Origin: Arthrobacter sp. B1805
GTDB lineage: Bacteria; Actinomycetota; Actinomycetes; Actinomycetales; Micrococcaceae
Direction: 5' to 3'
Length of the DNA: 64,000 nucleotides
Assembly: GCF_002929745.1 (NCBI RefSeq)
Contig: NZ_PJIQ01000014.1
Span: 1-64,000 of the forward strand
The stretch's first letter is position 1, and every line of letters begins with the position of its first letter. The notes below the pieces were generated by a model. It did no database searches. It saw nothing but the letters and a program-made list of their open reading frames with translations, and had not been told where the DNA came from. Both the position numbers and the translations under genes were made by a program. This document shows positions 57,218-64,000 of this stretch, one piece after another.

Positions 57218-58519
57218 GTGGGCATCTCACCCGAAGATGAAGTTGTCAGGATCTGCCAGGAACTGATCCGCATCGATACCTCGAACTTCGGCGACAACGT
57301 GGGCCCGGGGGAGCGGAAAGCTGCCGAGTACACCGCAGGGCTGATCGAGGAAGTGGGGCTGTCCGCACAGCTGTTCGAGGCAGCTCCGGGCCGGAGCTCC
57401 GTCGTCGCCCGCATGGAGGGTTCTGATCCTTCCCTCCCGGCACTCGTGGTGCATGGCCACCTCGACGTCGTCCCTGCGCAGAAGCAGGATTGGACGGTCG
57501 ACCCGTTCGGCGGCGAGGAGAAGGATGGTCTGATCTGGGGCCGCGGGGCCGTGGACATGAAGGACATGGACGCCATGATCCTGTCGGTGCTGCGTTCCAT
57601 GCAGCGCGACGGCGTCAAACCGAAGCGCGACCTCATCTTCGGATTCTTCGCCGACGAGGAGGCCGGTGGCTCCTACGGCGCCTCCTGGCTCGTCGACAAC
57701 AGGCCGGAGGTGTTCGAGGGAGCGACCGAGGCCATCTCCGAGGTCGGAGGCTTCTCGGCGACCATCGGGGGGCAGCGGACCTACCTCCTGCAGACGGCGG
57801 AGAAGGGCATCTCGTGGCTGCGCCTCGTGGCTCATGGGCGCGCGGGCCATGGCTCGCAGATCAACACCGACAATGCGGTCACTGCGCTCGCGCGTGCGGT
57901 GACACGTATCGGGGATTACGCCTGGCCCATCGAACTCACACCGACGACGCGGCAGTTCCTCGACGGCGTCACCGAGCTAACCGGCGTGGAGTTCGACGCG
58001 GAGAACCCGGACATCCTCCTCAAGGAGCTCGGTACCGTGGCGCGCTTCGTCGGGGCGACGCTGCAAAACACGGCCAACCCCACTGTCCTCAAGAGCGGCT
58101 ACAAGCACAACGTCATACCCGGGACCGCGGAAGCGCTCATCGACGTGCGGACGTTGCCCGGCCAGCAGGACCAGGTCCTGGAGATCATCCGGGGCCTCGC
58201 CGGCGAGGGCGTCGACGTGACGTACGAACACAAGGACACGTCACTCGAAGTCCCGTTCGCGGGCAATCTGGTGGACTCCATGATCGATGCACTGCACTCG
58301 GAGGATCCGGGAGCCAAGGTGCTGCCGTACACACTCTCGGGGGGCACTGACAACAAGTCGCTGAGCCGACTCGGCATCACCGGCTACGGTTTCGCGCCGC
58401 TGCAGCTGCCGGACGACCTCGATTTCACCGGCATGTTCCACGGAGTGGACGAGCGGGTGCCCACCGATTCGCTCCGGTTCGGAGCGAGGGTGCTCACCCG
58501 CCTGTTGACCAGCTACTGA
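57218..58519 (+). CDS. M20 family zinc peptidase
   Basis: A 433-residue dinuclear zinc hydrolase of the ArgE/DapE/CPG2 group. Metal and catalytic residues are visible in VVHGHLDVVP (His81, Asp83), WGRGAVDMKD (Asp113) and FADEEAGG (catalytic Glu147, ligand Glu148); the dimerisation domain begins near 195 with GRAGHGS, and the last metal histidine is in GMFHGVDERVP. It probably acts as a cytoplasmic dipeptidase or deacylase; the exact substrate cannot be read. AGGAGG precedes the GTG start. Confidence 0.92.
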   Translation: MGISPEDEVVRICQELIRIDTSNFGDNVGPGERKAAEYTAGLIEEVGLSAQLFEAAPGRSSVVARMEGSDPSLPALVVHGHLDVVPAQKQDWTVDPFGGEEKDGLIWGRGAVDMKDMDAMILSVLRSMQRDGVKPKRDLIFGFFADEEAGGSYGASWLVDNRPEVFEGATEAISEVGGFSATIGGQRTYLLQTAEKGISWLRLVAHGRAGHGSQINTDNAVTALARAVTRIGDYAWPIELTPTTRQFLDGVTELTGVEFDAENPDILLKELGTVARFVGATLQNTANPTVLKSGYKHNVIPGTAEALIDVRTLPGQQDQVLEIIRGLAGEGVDVTYEHKDTSLEVPFAGNLVDSMIDALHSEDPGAKVLPYTLSGGTDNKSLSRLGITGYGFAPLQLPDDLDFTGMFHGVDERVPTDSLRFGARVLTRLLTSY

Positions 58520-58545
58520 GCACCTGCTCGAACCCGGGAGGCGGA

Positions 58546-59718
58546 ATGACCACGACGTCGGAGGAAACGACCGGGCAGCTACTGCCCGACGTGATGCTCG
58601 AGCGCTTCCGCGGACGGGCAGCGGGCTACGACGCCGCCAACGCCTTCTTCACCGAGGACTTCGAGGAACTCATGCAGGCGGGGTACCTTCGCCTGCTGGT
58701 GGAGACGCCACCGGGCGATGCAGGGGGCATGCAGCGTGCAACATGGGCTCAGCGGCGGCTGGCTGCCGCAGCACCGGCAACAGCACTCGGGGTGAACATG
58801 CACCTGGTGTGGACCGCCGTAGCGGGTCTGCTCGCCGATCGCGGGGACGCGTCGCTGCACTTCGTCCTCGACGAGGCCGCTCGTGACGAAATCTTTGCGT
58901 TCGGTGTCTCCGAGCCGGGCAATGACGCCGTTCTGTTCGATTCGCTGACCCGGGTCGAAAGGCTGCCCGACGGCGGTTACAGCTACACCGGTACCAAGGT
59001 CTTCACGAGTCTCTCACCGGTGTGGACCCGTCTCGGGATCTTCGGCAAACTCGAGGGCGTGAACGGCGACGACGACGTCATCCTGCACGCCTTCGTGCCC
59101 CGCGGGACTCCTGGCGTCGAGACGCTGGAGGACTGGGATCCGCTCGGTATGCGCGCCACCCGGTCCAACACCACGCGACTGCGCAACGTGCGGGTGACTC
59201 CGGACGCAGTGTTCCGGCGACTGCCCGTCGGGCCGAACGCCGACCTGCTGGTGTTCGGGATCTTCGCGGCCTTCGAGACCCTCATCGCCTCCGTCTACCT
59301 CGGCATAGCGGACCGGGCCCTCGACCTCGCGGTCCAGGCGGTCGCGCAGCGCCGGAGCCATGTCGCGCAGCGCGTGCTGTCGGACGACCCGGTGCTGAGG
59401 AGTCTGCTGGCGGGGGTCGCGATGAAGCGGACGGGCGTGGAGGCGGAGCTACGCGGGGTCGCCGAGGACCTGGACAGCCGGGCCGACGTCGGATCCCAGT
59501 GGTTCGCTCGGCTCGTCACCCTCAAGACCCATGCGGTCGAGACGGCAGTCGCGGCGACGTCCGCAGCTCTGCGTGTCGGGGGCGGCTCCGGCTTCGCGGC
59601 GTCCTCGGAAGTCGTGCGGTTGCACCGCGACGCACTTGCCGGGCAGTTCCACCCGTCGACCGAGGAGTCAGCGCGCGCGACGGTCGCAACGGCATTGCTC
59701 GGACCACCGAGCGTCTGA
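58546..59718 (+). CDS. Acyl-CoA dehydrogenase family protein
   Basis: A 390-residue flavoprotein with the three ACAD domains. The FAD-side motif is FGVSEPGNDAVLF near 114-126 (in place of AxTEPxxGSD), then GTKVFTSL near 147 and a DPLGMRATRSNT stretch near 199-210. The usual C-terminal YEGT motif is replaced by FHPSTEESAR, so it may be one of the monooxygenase- or desulfurase-like members rather than a beta-oxidation enzyme. It follows the M20 gene by 26 bases with a GGGAGG site, likely in the same transcript. Confidence 0.85.
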   Translation: MTTTSEETTGQLLPDVMLERFRGRAAGYDAANAFFTEDFEELMQAGYLRLLVETPPGDAGGMQRATWAQRRLAAAAPATALGVNMHLVWTAVAGLLADRGDASLHFVLDEAARDEIFAFGVSEPGNDAVLFDSLTRVERLPDGGYSYTGTKVFTSLSPVWTRLGIFGKLEGVNGDDDVILHAFVPRGTPGVETLEDWDPLGMRATRSNTTRLRNVRVTPDAVFRRLPVGPNADLLVFGIFAAFETLIASVYLGIADRALDLAVQAVAQRRSHVAQRVLSDDPVLRSLLAGVAMKRTGVEAELRGVAEDLDSRADVGSQWFARLVTLKTHAVETAVAATSAALRVGGGSGFAASSEVVRLHRDALAGQFHPSTEESARATVATALLGPPSV

Positions 59719-59761
59719 GGGATACATGTGATCTTCGGGTGCGCGGGGACGGCGTCCCGAA

Positions 59762-59995
59762 CTAGGCGGTGCGTTCGACCCGCAGGACTTTCCGCCTCAG
59801 CCAGAACCGCCGGCTGCCGCCCATGTAGATGCAACTGCGCTCGAGTTCCCATTTGCCGTACTCGGCGTGCTCGGTCAGAAGCTTCCGGGCTGCGGGCAAC
59901 GGCTCGCCGGCGCTGACCGTGAGCACCAGGTACTCGTACTGCCGTGCATAATCGCGCTCCCGGACGGCCGTCGCGTTCAGAAAATGTTCTCGCAT
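59762..59995 (-). CDS. DUF5703 family small protein
   Basis: A 77-residue basic protein typical of actinobacteria: MREHFLNATAVRERDYARQY at the start, TEHAEYGKWELERSCIYMGG in the middle and an RRFWLRRKVLRV end. Function is unknown; it contains one cysteine and no membrane segment. GGAGGG lies just before the ATG. It is divergent from the acidic small protein gene across 41 bases. Confidence 0.8.
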   Translation of the reverse strand: MREHFLNATAVRERDYARQYEYLVLTVSAGEPLPAARKLLTEHAEYGKWELERSCIYMGGSRRFWLRRKVLRVERTA

Positions 59996-60023
59996 ATCCC
60001 TCCAATTTCGACCACTTTACCGA

Positions 60024-60029
60024 TAACGT
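60024..60029 (+). promoter_or_regulatory. Candidate -10 box of a leaderless gene
   Basis: TAACGT lies seven bases before the ATG at 60037; no ribosome site is present. Confidence 0.4.
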
Positions 60030-60036
60030 CTAGGCC

Positions 60037-60315
60037 ATGAGCATAGATCCGCGTGTCGCGCTCCAGTCACTCGTGACGGCCCTCGAAGAGCACCTTGCGG
60101 CCTCTGCGTCCCGGCGGCGTGAGGACGACCCTGCGGTGGAAGCGGCCTACCTCGCGATCGCGGATGCCTTCGAAGCCTACGAGGAAGCCTTGTACGACGC
60201 GTTCGGCGAAGTCACGCCGCTCGAGATCTACGAGGAATCGGACGAGGACGACGAGGACGGCGACGAGGACGGCGACTACGCGTCCGACCTCGTGGAGGCC
60301 GAAGTCGAGCACTGA
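60037..60315 (+). CDS. Small acidic conserved protein of unknown function
   Basis: A 92-residue protein. The first 60 residues form a helical, conserved part (DPRVALQSLVTALEEHL, then DDPAVEAAYLAIADAFEAYEEALYDAFG); the tail is an Asp/Glu run. Homologues in Arthrobacter relatives are sometimes labelled primosomal protein, which I think is not supported. Divergent from the DUF5703 gene and probably leaderless. Confidence 0.72.
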   Translation: MSIDPRVALQSLVTALEEHLAASASRRREDDPAVEAAYLAIADAFEAYEEALYDAFGEVTPLEIYEESDEDDEDGDEDGDYASDLVEAEVEH

Positions 60316-60347
60316 CGGCTCCCCGAAGCTCCGAGCGACGTGCTTCA

Positions 60348-60377
60348 GCTCAGTCACCTCGGTCGACGAGACTGAGC
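60348..60377. terminator. Hairpin between convergent genes
   Basis: Eight-base perfect arms (GCTCAGTC/GACTGAGC) around a 14-base loop that can form three more pairs. It lies between the acidic protein gene and the aldo/keto reductase gene. No U-run. Confidence 0.4.
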
Positions 60378-60448
60378 CGATCATGCACACGTTCGCTGCC
60401 CGGGTCCCGAGCGGACAGGACCCGGCAGGCGGCCAGATAGACCGACGG

Positions 60449-61384
60449 TCAGTTGACCAGGGCCGAGACCTCGTCGAGAACCTCAGCGATCGGTGCGGCC
60501 ACGGGTGAGCTGCTGGTCTGCAGGATCTCCTTGAGTTGTTGTGGTGTCCGCGCTCCGACGATTGCCGAGGCAACGCCGGGCCTTGCAAGAAGCCATCGCA
60601 GGGCCAGTTCGTGCGGCTGGAGATCCAGGCCCCTCGCGGCCGTGCAGAGCGCCTCCGTGATGCGTTGCGGTTTCCCCGAGAGGTAGGGCTCCACGTAGGG
60701 CGCCCACACGTCAGAGGCTCCTCGGGATTCCGAAGGGATCCTGCCGCGGTACTTTCCGGTGAGTACGCCCCGGCCCATCGATCCCCAGGCGAGCACGGCT
60801 GCGCCGAAGGCATCTGCCGCTGGGAGGACGTCCCGTTCCGCGGTCCGATTGACCAGGGAGTACTCGACATCATTGACGAGCAGCGGGAACGACGCCGTCG
60901 CAGCGGCCCGGGCGAACTCCCAGCCCGAGTAGTTGGAGACGCCCACATAGCGCGCCCGTCCGGTGACGTACGCGGCCTCGAGCGCGCTGATGGTCTCCTG
61001 CAGTGGAACAACCGGATCGGGGGAGGGTGCGAGCCAGACGTCGACGTGATCGGTGCCGAGCAGCGTCAGCGAGGCGTCGAGAGAGTCGAGCAGTCCGCGG
61101 CGGGAGCCGTCCAGCCGCCCGTTGCCGGCGCGCGTGGTGCCGCCCTGTACCACCAGTACGAGTTCGGAGCGGGCCACGGTGTCGCCGATGAAACCGCCGA
61201 GCATCGCCTCGGCCTGGCCCTCGCCGTAGCGCGCTGCGGTCTCGACGAGGGTGCCGCCGGCATCGGTGAACAGGCGCAGCTGTTCACGTGCCGCTTCCTC
61301 GTTTACCTCCTGACCCCAGTTCATCGTGCCGAGTCCCAGCGCAGAGACCGTCAGGCCGCTCGCTCCCACGTTTCGCAGTTGCAT
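60449..61384 (-). CDS. Aldo/keto reductase-fold protein with degenerate active site
   Basis: A 311-residue TIM-barrel protein of the AKR superfamily. Fold motifs are clear: GLGTMNWGQEV near 17, VGVSNYSGWEFA and the C-terminal NADPH-binding RWLLARPGVASAIVGART. But of the Asp-Tyr-Lys-His tetrad only Tyr survives: LVETAARYG has Glu for Asp, LVLVVQGGT has Gln for Lys, and DVWLAPSPDP has Pro for His. It may bind NADPH without reducing carbonyls. The ATG at 61384 follows TAGGCT by seven bases (leaderless). It is divergent from uppP. Confidence 0.85.
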   Translation of the reverse strand: MQLRNVGASGLTVSALGLGTMNWGQEVNEEAAREQLRLFTDAGGTLVETAARYGEGQAEAMLGGFIGDTVARSELVLVVQGGTTRAGNGRLDGSRRGLLDSLDASLTLLGTDHVDVWLAPSPDPVVPLQETISALEAAYVTGRARYVGVSNYSGWEFARAAATASFPLLVNDVEYSLVNRTAERDVLPAADAFGAAVLAWGSMGRGVLTGKYRGRIPSESRGASDVWAPYVEPYLSGKPQRITEALCTAARGLDLQPHELALRWLLARPGVASAIVGARTPQQLKEILQTSSSPVAAPIAEVLDEVSALVN

Positions 61385-61391
61385 ACCGCCA

Positions 61392-61397
61392 AGCCTA
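61392..61397 (-). promoter_or_regulatory. Candidate -10 box of the aldo/keto reductase-like gene
   Basis: TAGGCT on the minus strand, seven bases before the ATG at 61384. Confidence 0.4.
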
Positions 61398-61421
61398 AAG
61401 CCTGTCCTCATCCTCATGGCT

Positions 61422-61427
61422 TAGGGT
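61422..61427 (+). promoter_or_regulatory. Candidate -10 box of leaderless uppP
   Basis: TAGGGT, seven bases before the GTG at 61435, without a ribosome site. Confidence 0.45.
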
Positions 61428-61434
61428 CGTAAGC

Positions 61435-62259
61435 GTGAATTGGATAGAAGCAGTCATCCTGGGGTTCGTACAGGGCCTCACCGAATTCCTACCCATTTCA
61501 TCAAGCGCCCACCTGCGCATCGTGGGGGAGTTGCTGCCGAACGCGCAGGACCCGGGCGCTGCCTTCACGGCCATCACGCAACTGGGTACGGAGACCGCCG
61601 TCGTCGTGTTCTTCTGGCGGGACATCGTGCGGATCGTCAAAGCCTGGTTCGGTGCGCTCCGGGGCAGGGTGCCGCGGAATGATCCGGACGTCCGCATGGG
61701 ATGGCTCGTCATCATCGGCAGCGTGCCGATCGTCCTGCTAGGGCTCCTGTTCCAGGACCAGATCGAGAGCACCTTCCGGAGCATGTGGATCGTCGCCACC
61801 ATGCTGATCGTCTTCGGGTTGATCCTCGCTGTCGCGGACCACGTGGGCAAGCAGTCCCGAGACCTCCAGAGCCTGACGTACCGACACGGCATCCTGTACG
61901 GACTCGCACAGGCGCTGGCGCTGGTTCCGGGCGTGTCGCGCTCCGGCGGCACGATCACGGCGGGCCTCCTGATGGGGTACACACGCGAGGCGGCCGCCCG
62001 GTACTCGTTCCTGCTCGCCATCCCCGCGGTCTTCGGCAGCGGCGTATTCCAGCTCGTCAAGAGCTACGACGAGACCGGACCCTACGCTCTTCCGGAGACC
62101 GCGTTGGCGACGGTGGTCGCGTTCGTCGTCGGATTCGCGATCATCGGATGGTTCCTCAAGTTCGTGACCACGCGTGGCTACGGGCTCTTCGTCTGGTACC
62201 GCATCCTGCTCGGTCTCGCGCTCTACGTGCTCCTCGGATTCGGCGTCATCAGCGCCTGA
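61435..62259 (+). CDS. uppP: Undecaprenyl-diphosphatase
   Basis: Membrane phosphatase that recycles undecaprenyl diphosphate to the carrier monophosphate for cell-wall synthesis; loss or excess of it affects bacitracin sensitivity. The 274-residue product has about eight hydrophobic segments and both catalytic motifs: [15 protein letters not shown] at 13-27 with Glu17, and the [11 protein letters not shown] loop near 164-174. It starts with a GTG lacking a ribosome site, seven bases after TAGGGT. mshC begins 23 bases after its stop, with its own -10-like box. Confidence 0.95.
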   Translation: MNWIEAVILGFVQGLTEFLPISSSAHLRIVGELLPNAQDPGAAFTAITQLGTETAVVVFFWRDIVRIVKAWFGALRGRVPRNDPDVRMGWLVIIGSVPIVLLGLLFQDQIESTFRSMWIVATMLIVFGLILAVADHVGKQSRDLQSLTYRHGILYGLAQALALVPGVSRSGGTITAGLLMGYTREAAARYSFLLAIPAVFGSGVFQLVKSYDETGPYALPETALATVVAFVVGFAIIGWFLKFVTTRGYGLFVWYRILLGLALYVLLGFGVISA

Positions 62260-62269
62260 CGCCGGGCCG

Positions 62270-62275
62270 TAAGGT
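62270..62275 (+). promoter_or_regulatory. Candidate -10 box before mshC
   Basis: TAAGGT, seven bases before the GTG at 62283. A GAAGG follows it, so mshC could be translated either from a leaderless transcript or by read-through from uppP. Confidence 0.35.
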
Positions 62276-62282
62276 AGAAGGT

Positions 62283-63551
62283 GTGATTGCGTGGAATTCG
62301 ACTCCTGTCCCAGAACTCGACGGCACCCAGTCGGGCATCAGTTTGTTCGACACGGCCCTCCAGGAGTCGGCCCTCCTCGTCGAGCATCCCGAGCGCAGCC
62401 TCTATGTCTGCGGCATCACACCCTACGACGCCACGCACCTCGGTCATGCGTCCACCTACGTCGCTTTCGACCTCCTCAACCGCACCTGGCGCGATGCCGG
62501 GTCGAAGGTGTCCTATGTCCAGAACGTGACGGACGTCGATGACCCGCTCCTCGAACGGGCATCGGCCACCGGGGTGGACTGGCGGGATCTCGCGACCGAA
62601 CAGATCGCGCTGTTCCGCGAGGACATGGAGGCGCTCAACGTCCTGCCTCCGAACCGATACATCGGCGCCGTCGAGGCGATCGACTGGATCGTCCCCGTGG
62701 TCGAGCAGCTGGTGGAACGCGGCCTCGCGTACGCCGTTCCGGGCGAGGGAGGCGAGCCCGACGGCGACATCTACTTCTCGCTGGATGCCGCCGCCGCGCT
62801 CGCACCCGACGACGACGCCCGCTGGTTCCTGGGGCAGGTGTCGCACCTGGACGGGGACACGATGCTCGCGCTGTCCGCCGAGCGCGGCGGCGACCCGCTC
62901 CGGCCGCACAAGCGCACAGCGCTCGATCCCCTGCTGTGGCGTGCCGCGCGTCCGGGTGAGCCGAACTGGCCCGGCGGATCGCTGGGGGCAGGGCGCCCCG
63001 GCTGGCACATCGAATGCGCCGTCATCGCCCATCGCTTCCTGCCCGCGCCCTTCACCGTCCAGGGCGGCGGCTCCGACCTTGTCTTCCCGCACCACGAGAT
63101 GAGTGCTGCCCACGCCTGGGCCGCCGGTGCTCCCCTCGCCGAGCACTACGCACACGCAGGGATGGTGGGGTACGACGGCGAGAAGATGAGCAAGTCCCGG
63201 GGCAACCTGGTCCTCGTGTCGAAGCTCCGTCAGGCGGGTGTCGACCCCGCCGCCATCCGGCTCGCCATCCTCGCGCACCACTACCGCTCCGACTGGTCCT
63301 GGACGGACGGCGTCCTCGACGAGGCCGTGGCACGGCTGGCGGTCTGGCGCGACGCGGCACGGCATGCAGGTCCGCAGGACGTGACCACTGTGCGGGAGGG
63401 CGTCCGCCGGCATATGGCGCAGGACCTCGATGCTCCGTCCGCCCTGAACTTCATCGATGCCTGGGCGGGCTCGCTGCGACGGGATGCGGCCGCTACGGAT
63501 GGGCGCGGTCTGGCGGACGTCGTCGACGCGCTGCTCGGAGTCAGGCTCTAG
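62283..63551 (+). CDS. mshC: Cysteine:glucosaminyl-inositol ligase (mycothiol synthesis)
   Basis: ATP-dependent ligase that joins cysteine to glucosaminyl-inositol, the third stage of mycothiol synthesis. The 422-residue product is a shortened class I cysteinyl-tRNA synthetase relative: zinc ligand Cys43 in [13 protein letters not shown]-like THLGH at 51-55, and KMSKS at 301-305; [13 protein letters not shown] carries further zinc ligands. It lacks the tRNA anticodon-binding domain. The uppP-mshC-PAC2 neighbourhood is common in actinobacteria. The GTG at 62283 gives the family N-terminus ([11 protein letters not shown]). Confidence 0.95.
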   Translation: MIAWNSTPVPELDGTQSGISLFDTALQESALLVEHPERSLYVCGITPYDATHLGHASTYVAFDLLNRTWRDAGSKVSYVQNVTDVDDPLLERASATGVDWRDLATEQIALFREDMEALNVLPPNRYIGAVEAIDWIVPVVEQLVERGLAYAVPGEGGEPDGDIYFSLDAAAALAPDDDARWFLGQVSHLDGDTMLALSAERGGDPLRPHKRTALDPLLWRAARPGEPNWPGGSLGAGRPGWHIECAVIAHRFLPAPFTVQGGGSDLVFPHHEMSAAHAWAAGAPLAEHYAHAGMVGYDGEKMSKSRGNLVLVSKLRQAGVDPAAIRLAILAHHYRSDWSWTDGVLDEAVARLAVWRDAARHAGPQDVTTVREGVRRHMAQDLDAPSALNFIDAWAGSLRRDAAATDGRGLADVVDALLGVRL

Positions 63552-63632
63552 CCGCACCGTCCCACCTCCCGGTGCTGCTCCGTTCCACCGGTGCCGGACC
63601 AGCACGTCCGCGGCCGCAGTTACTGCTCGCGG

Positions 63633-64000
63633 CTACTGCTCGCGCCGCCTCTTCTTCAGGTAGCGCTCGAACTCGCGCGCGATCGATTCGCCGCTGGCCT
63701 CCGGAAGGTCCACGGTGTCCTTGGCTTCCTCGAGCTGGCGCACGTACGCGGCCACCTCGGGGTCCTCGGTGGCGAGCTCGTCGACTCCGCGCTCCCAGGC
63801 CTCGGACTCCTCGGTCAGCAGGTGCGTGTCGACCGTGATCTGCAGGATCTCCTCGAGCTTGTTGAGCAGTGCGAGCTGTGCCTTCGGCGACGGCGACTGA
63901 CCGACGTAGTGGGGTACCGCGGCCCAGAGCGACATCGTGGGGATGTCCGCCAGCAGGCCCATCTCTGCCAGCACGCCCACGATGCCGATCGGACCCTCGT
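63633..64000 (-). CDS. PAC2 family protein, C-terminal part (runs off the window)
   Basis: Only the last 121 codons are present; the frame is open to the right edge. The segment GPIGIVGVLAEMGLLADIPTM and the following AAVPHYVGQSPSPKAQLALL match the C-terminal half of actinobacterial PAC2 proteins, relatives of proteasome assembly chaperones, found next to mshC. The rest is helical and highly charged, ending in a KKRRREQ tail. Function in bacteria is unknown. It is convergent with mshC across 80 bases. Confidence 0.82.
   Translation of the reverse strand, partial: EGPIGIVGVLAEMGLLADIPTMSLWAAVPHYVGQSPSPKAQLALLNKLEEILQITVDTHLLTEESEAWERGVDELATEDPEVAAYVRQLEEAKDTVDLPEASGESIAREFERYLKKRRREQ

Noticed and set aside
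63613-63660. Direct repeat ACTGCTCGCG near the end of the PAC2 gene
   Set aside because: Only ten bases, two copies, partly inside the coding end; no sign of a mobile element or recombination site.

Overview
The window is a stretch of high-GC chromosome from an actinobacterium, most likely an Arthrobacter-like member of the Micrococcaceae. The evidence is the strong G/C bias at third codon positions, frequent GTG starts, actinobacterial signature genes (mshC for mycothiol, opcA, a corynebacterial-type glgC/glg glucosyltransferase pair, an htdX-fabG4-fadA2-like cluster) and core gene orders I know from Arthrobacter relatives. I see no phage genes, insertion sequence, CRISPR array or rRNA. One tRNA-Leu(GAG) is present. 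Nothing looks recently acquired.

Layout. 1-12.3 kb is central carbon metabolism: the tail of a probable superoxide dismutase gene, then gap-pgk-tpiA-secG on the plus strand, meeting at a strong bidirectional terminator a six-gene minus-strand operon tkt-tal-pgi-zwf-opcA-pgl that covers the pentose phosphate pathway entry and its links to glycolysis. 12.8-18.8 kb holds heme O synthase (ctaB), a DapA-like aldolase, a DUF808 membrane protein behind a possible leaderless mini-ORF, heme A synthase (ctaA) and an ABC exporter pair. 18.9-24.3 kb is an Fe-S assembly operon: sufR, sufB, sufD, a Rieske-type ferredoxin, sufC and sufT. 24.3-26.4 kb is a biotin ECF transporter (bioY-bioM-bioN).

26.5-35.3 kb is mixed housekeeping: an ABC-F ATPase, a YjbR protein, SURF1, a DUF3099 protein, FabG with a second unusual SDR enzyme, SerB, an ABC ATPase, a SpoU-type RNA methyltransferase and ribosomal protein bL31B. 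35.5-42.7 kb holds a lipoate-protein ligase with inverted domain order, aminopeptidase N, and a three-gene module (permuted ATP-grasp, alpha-E protein, transglutaminase) whose biochemistry is still only predicted. 42.8-45.4 kb is glgC and the divergent glycosyltransferase.

45.4-52.0 kb is a fatty-acid locus resembling the mycobacterial fadE5/fadA2/fabG4/htdX region, with a TetR regulator and a clear palindromic operator candidate. 52-64 kb contains a secreted serine protease, kynureninase, an M50 peptidase, the tRNA, a lipoprotein, an M20 peptidase, an acyl-CoA dehydrogenase, small conserved proteins, a catalytically degenerate aldo/keto reductase, uppP, mshC and a partial PAC2 gene.

The most notable observations are: the ATP-grasp/alpha-E/transglutaminase module; the leaderless 23-codon ORF overlapping the DUF808 start; a recurrent TANNNT box 6-8 bases before start codons, which marks likely leaderless genes; the aldo/keto reductase that has lost catalytic residues; and the SDR with Y-x6-K spacing beside FabG.
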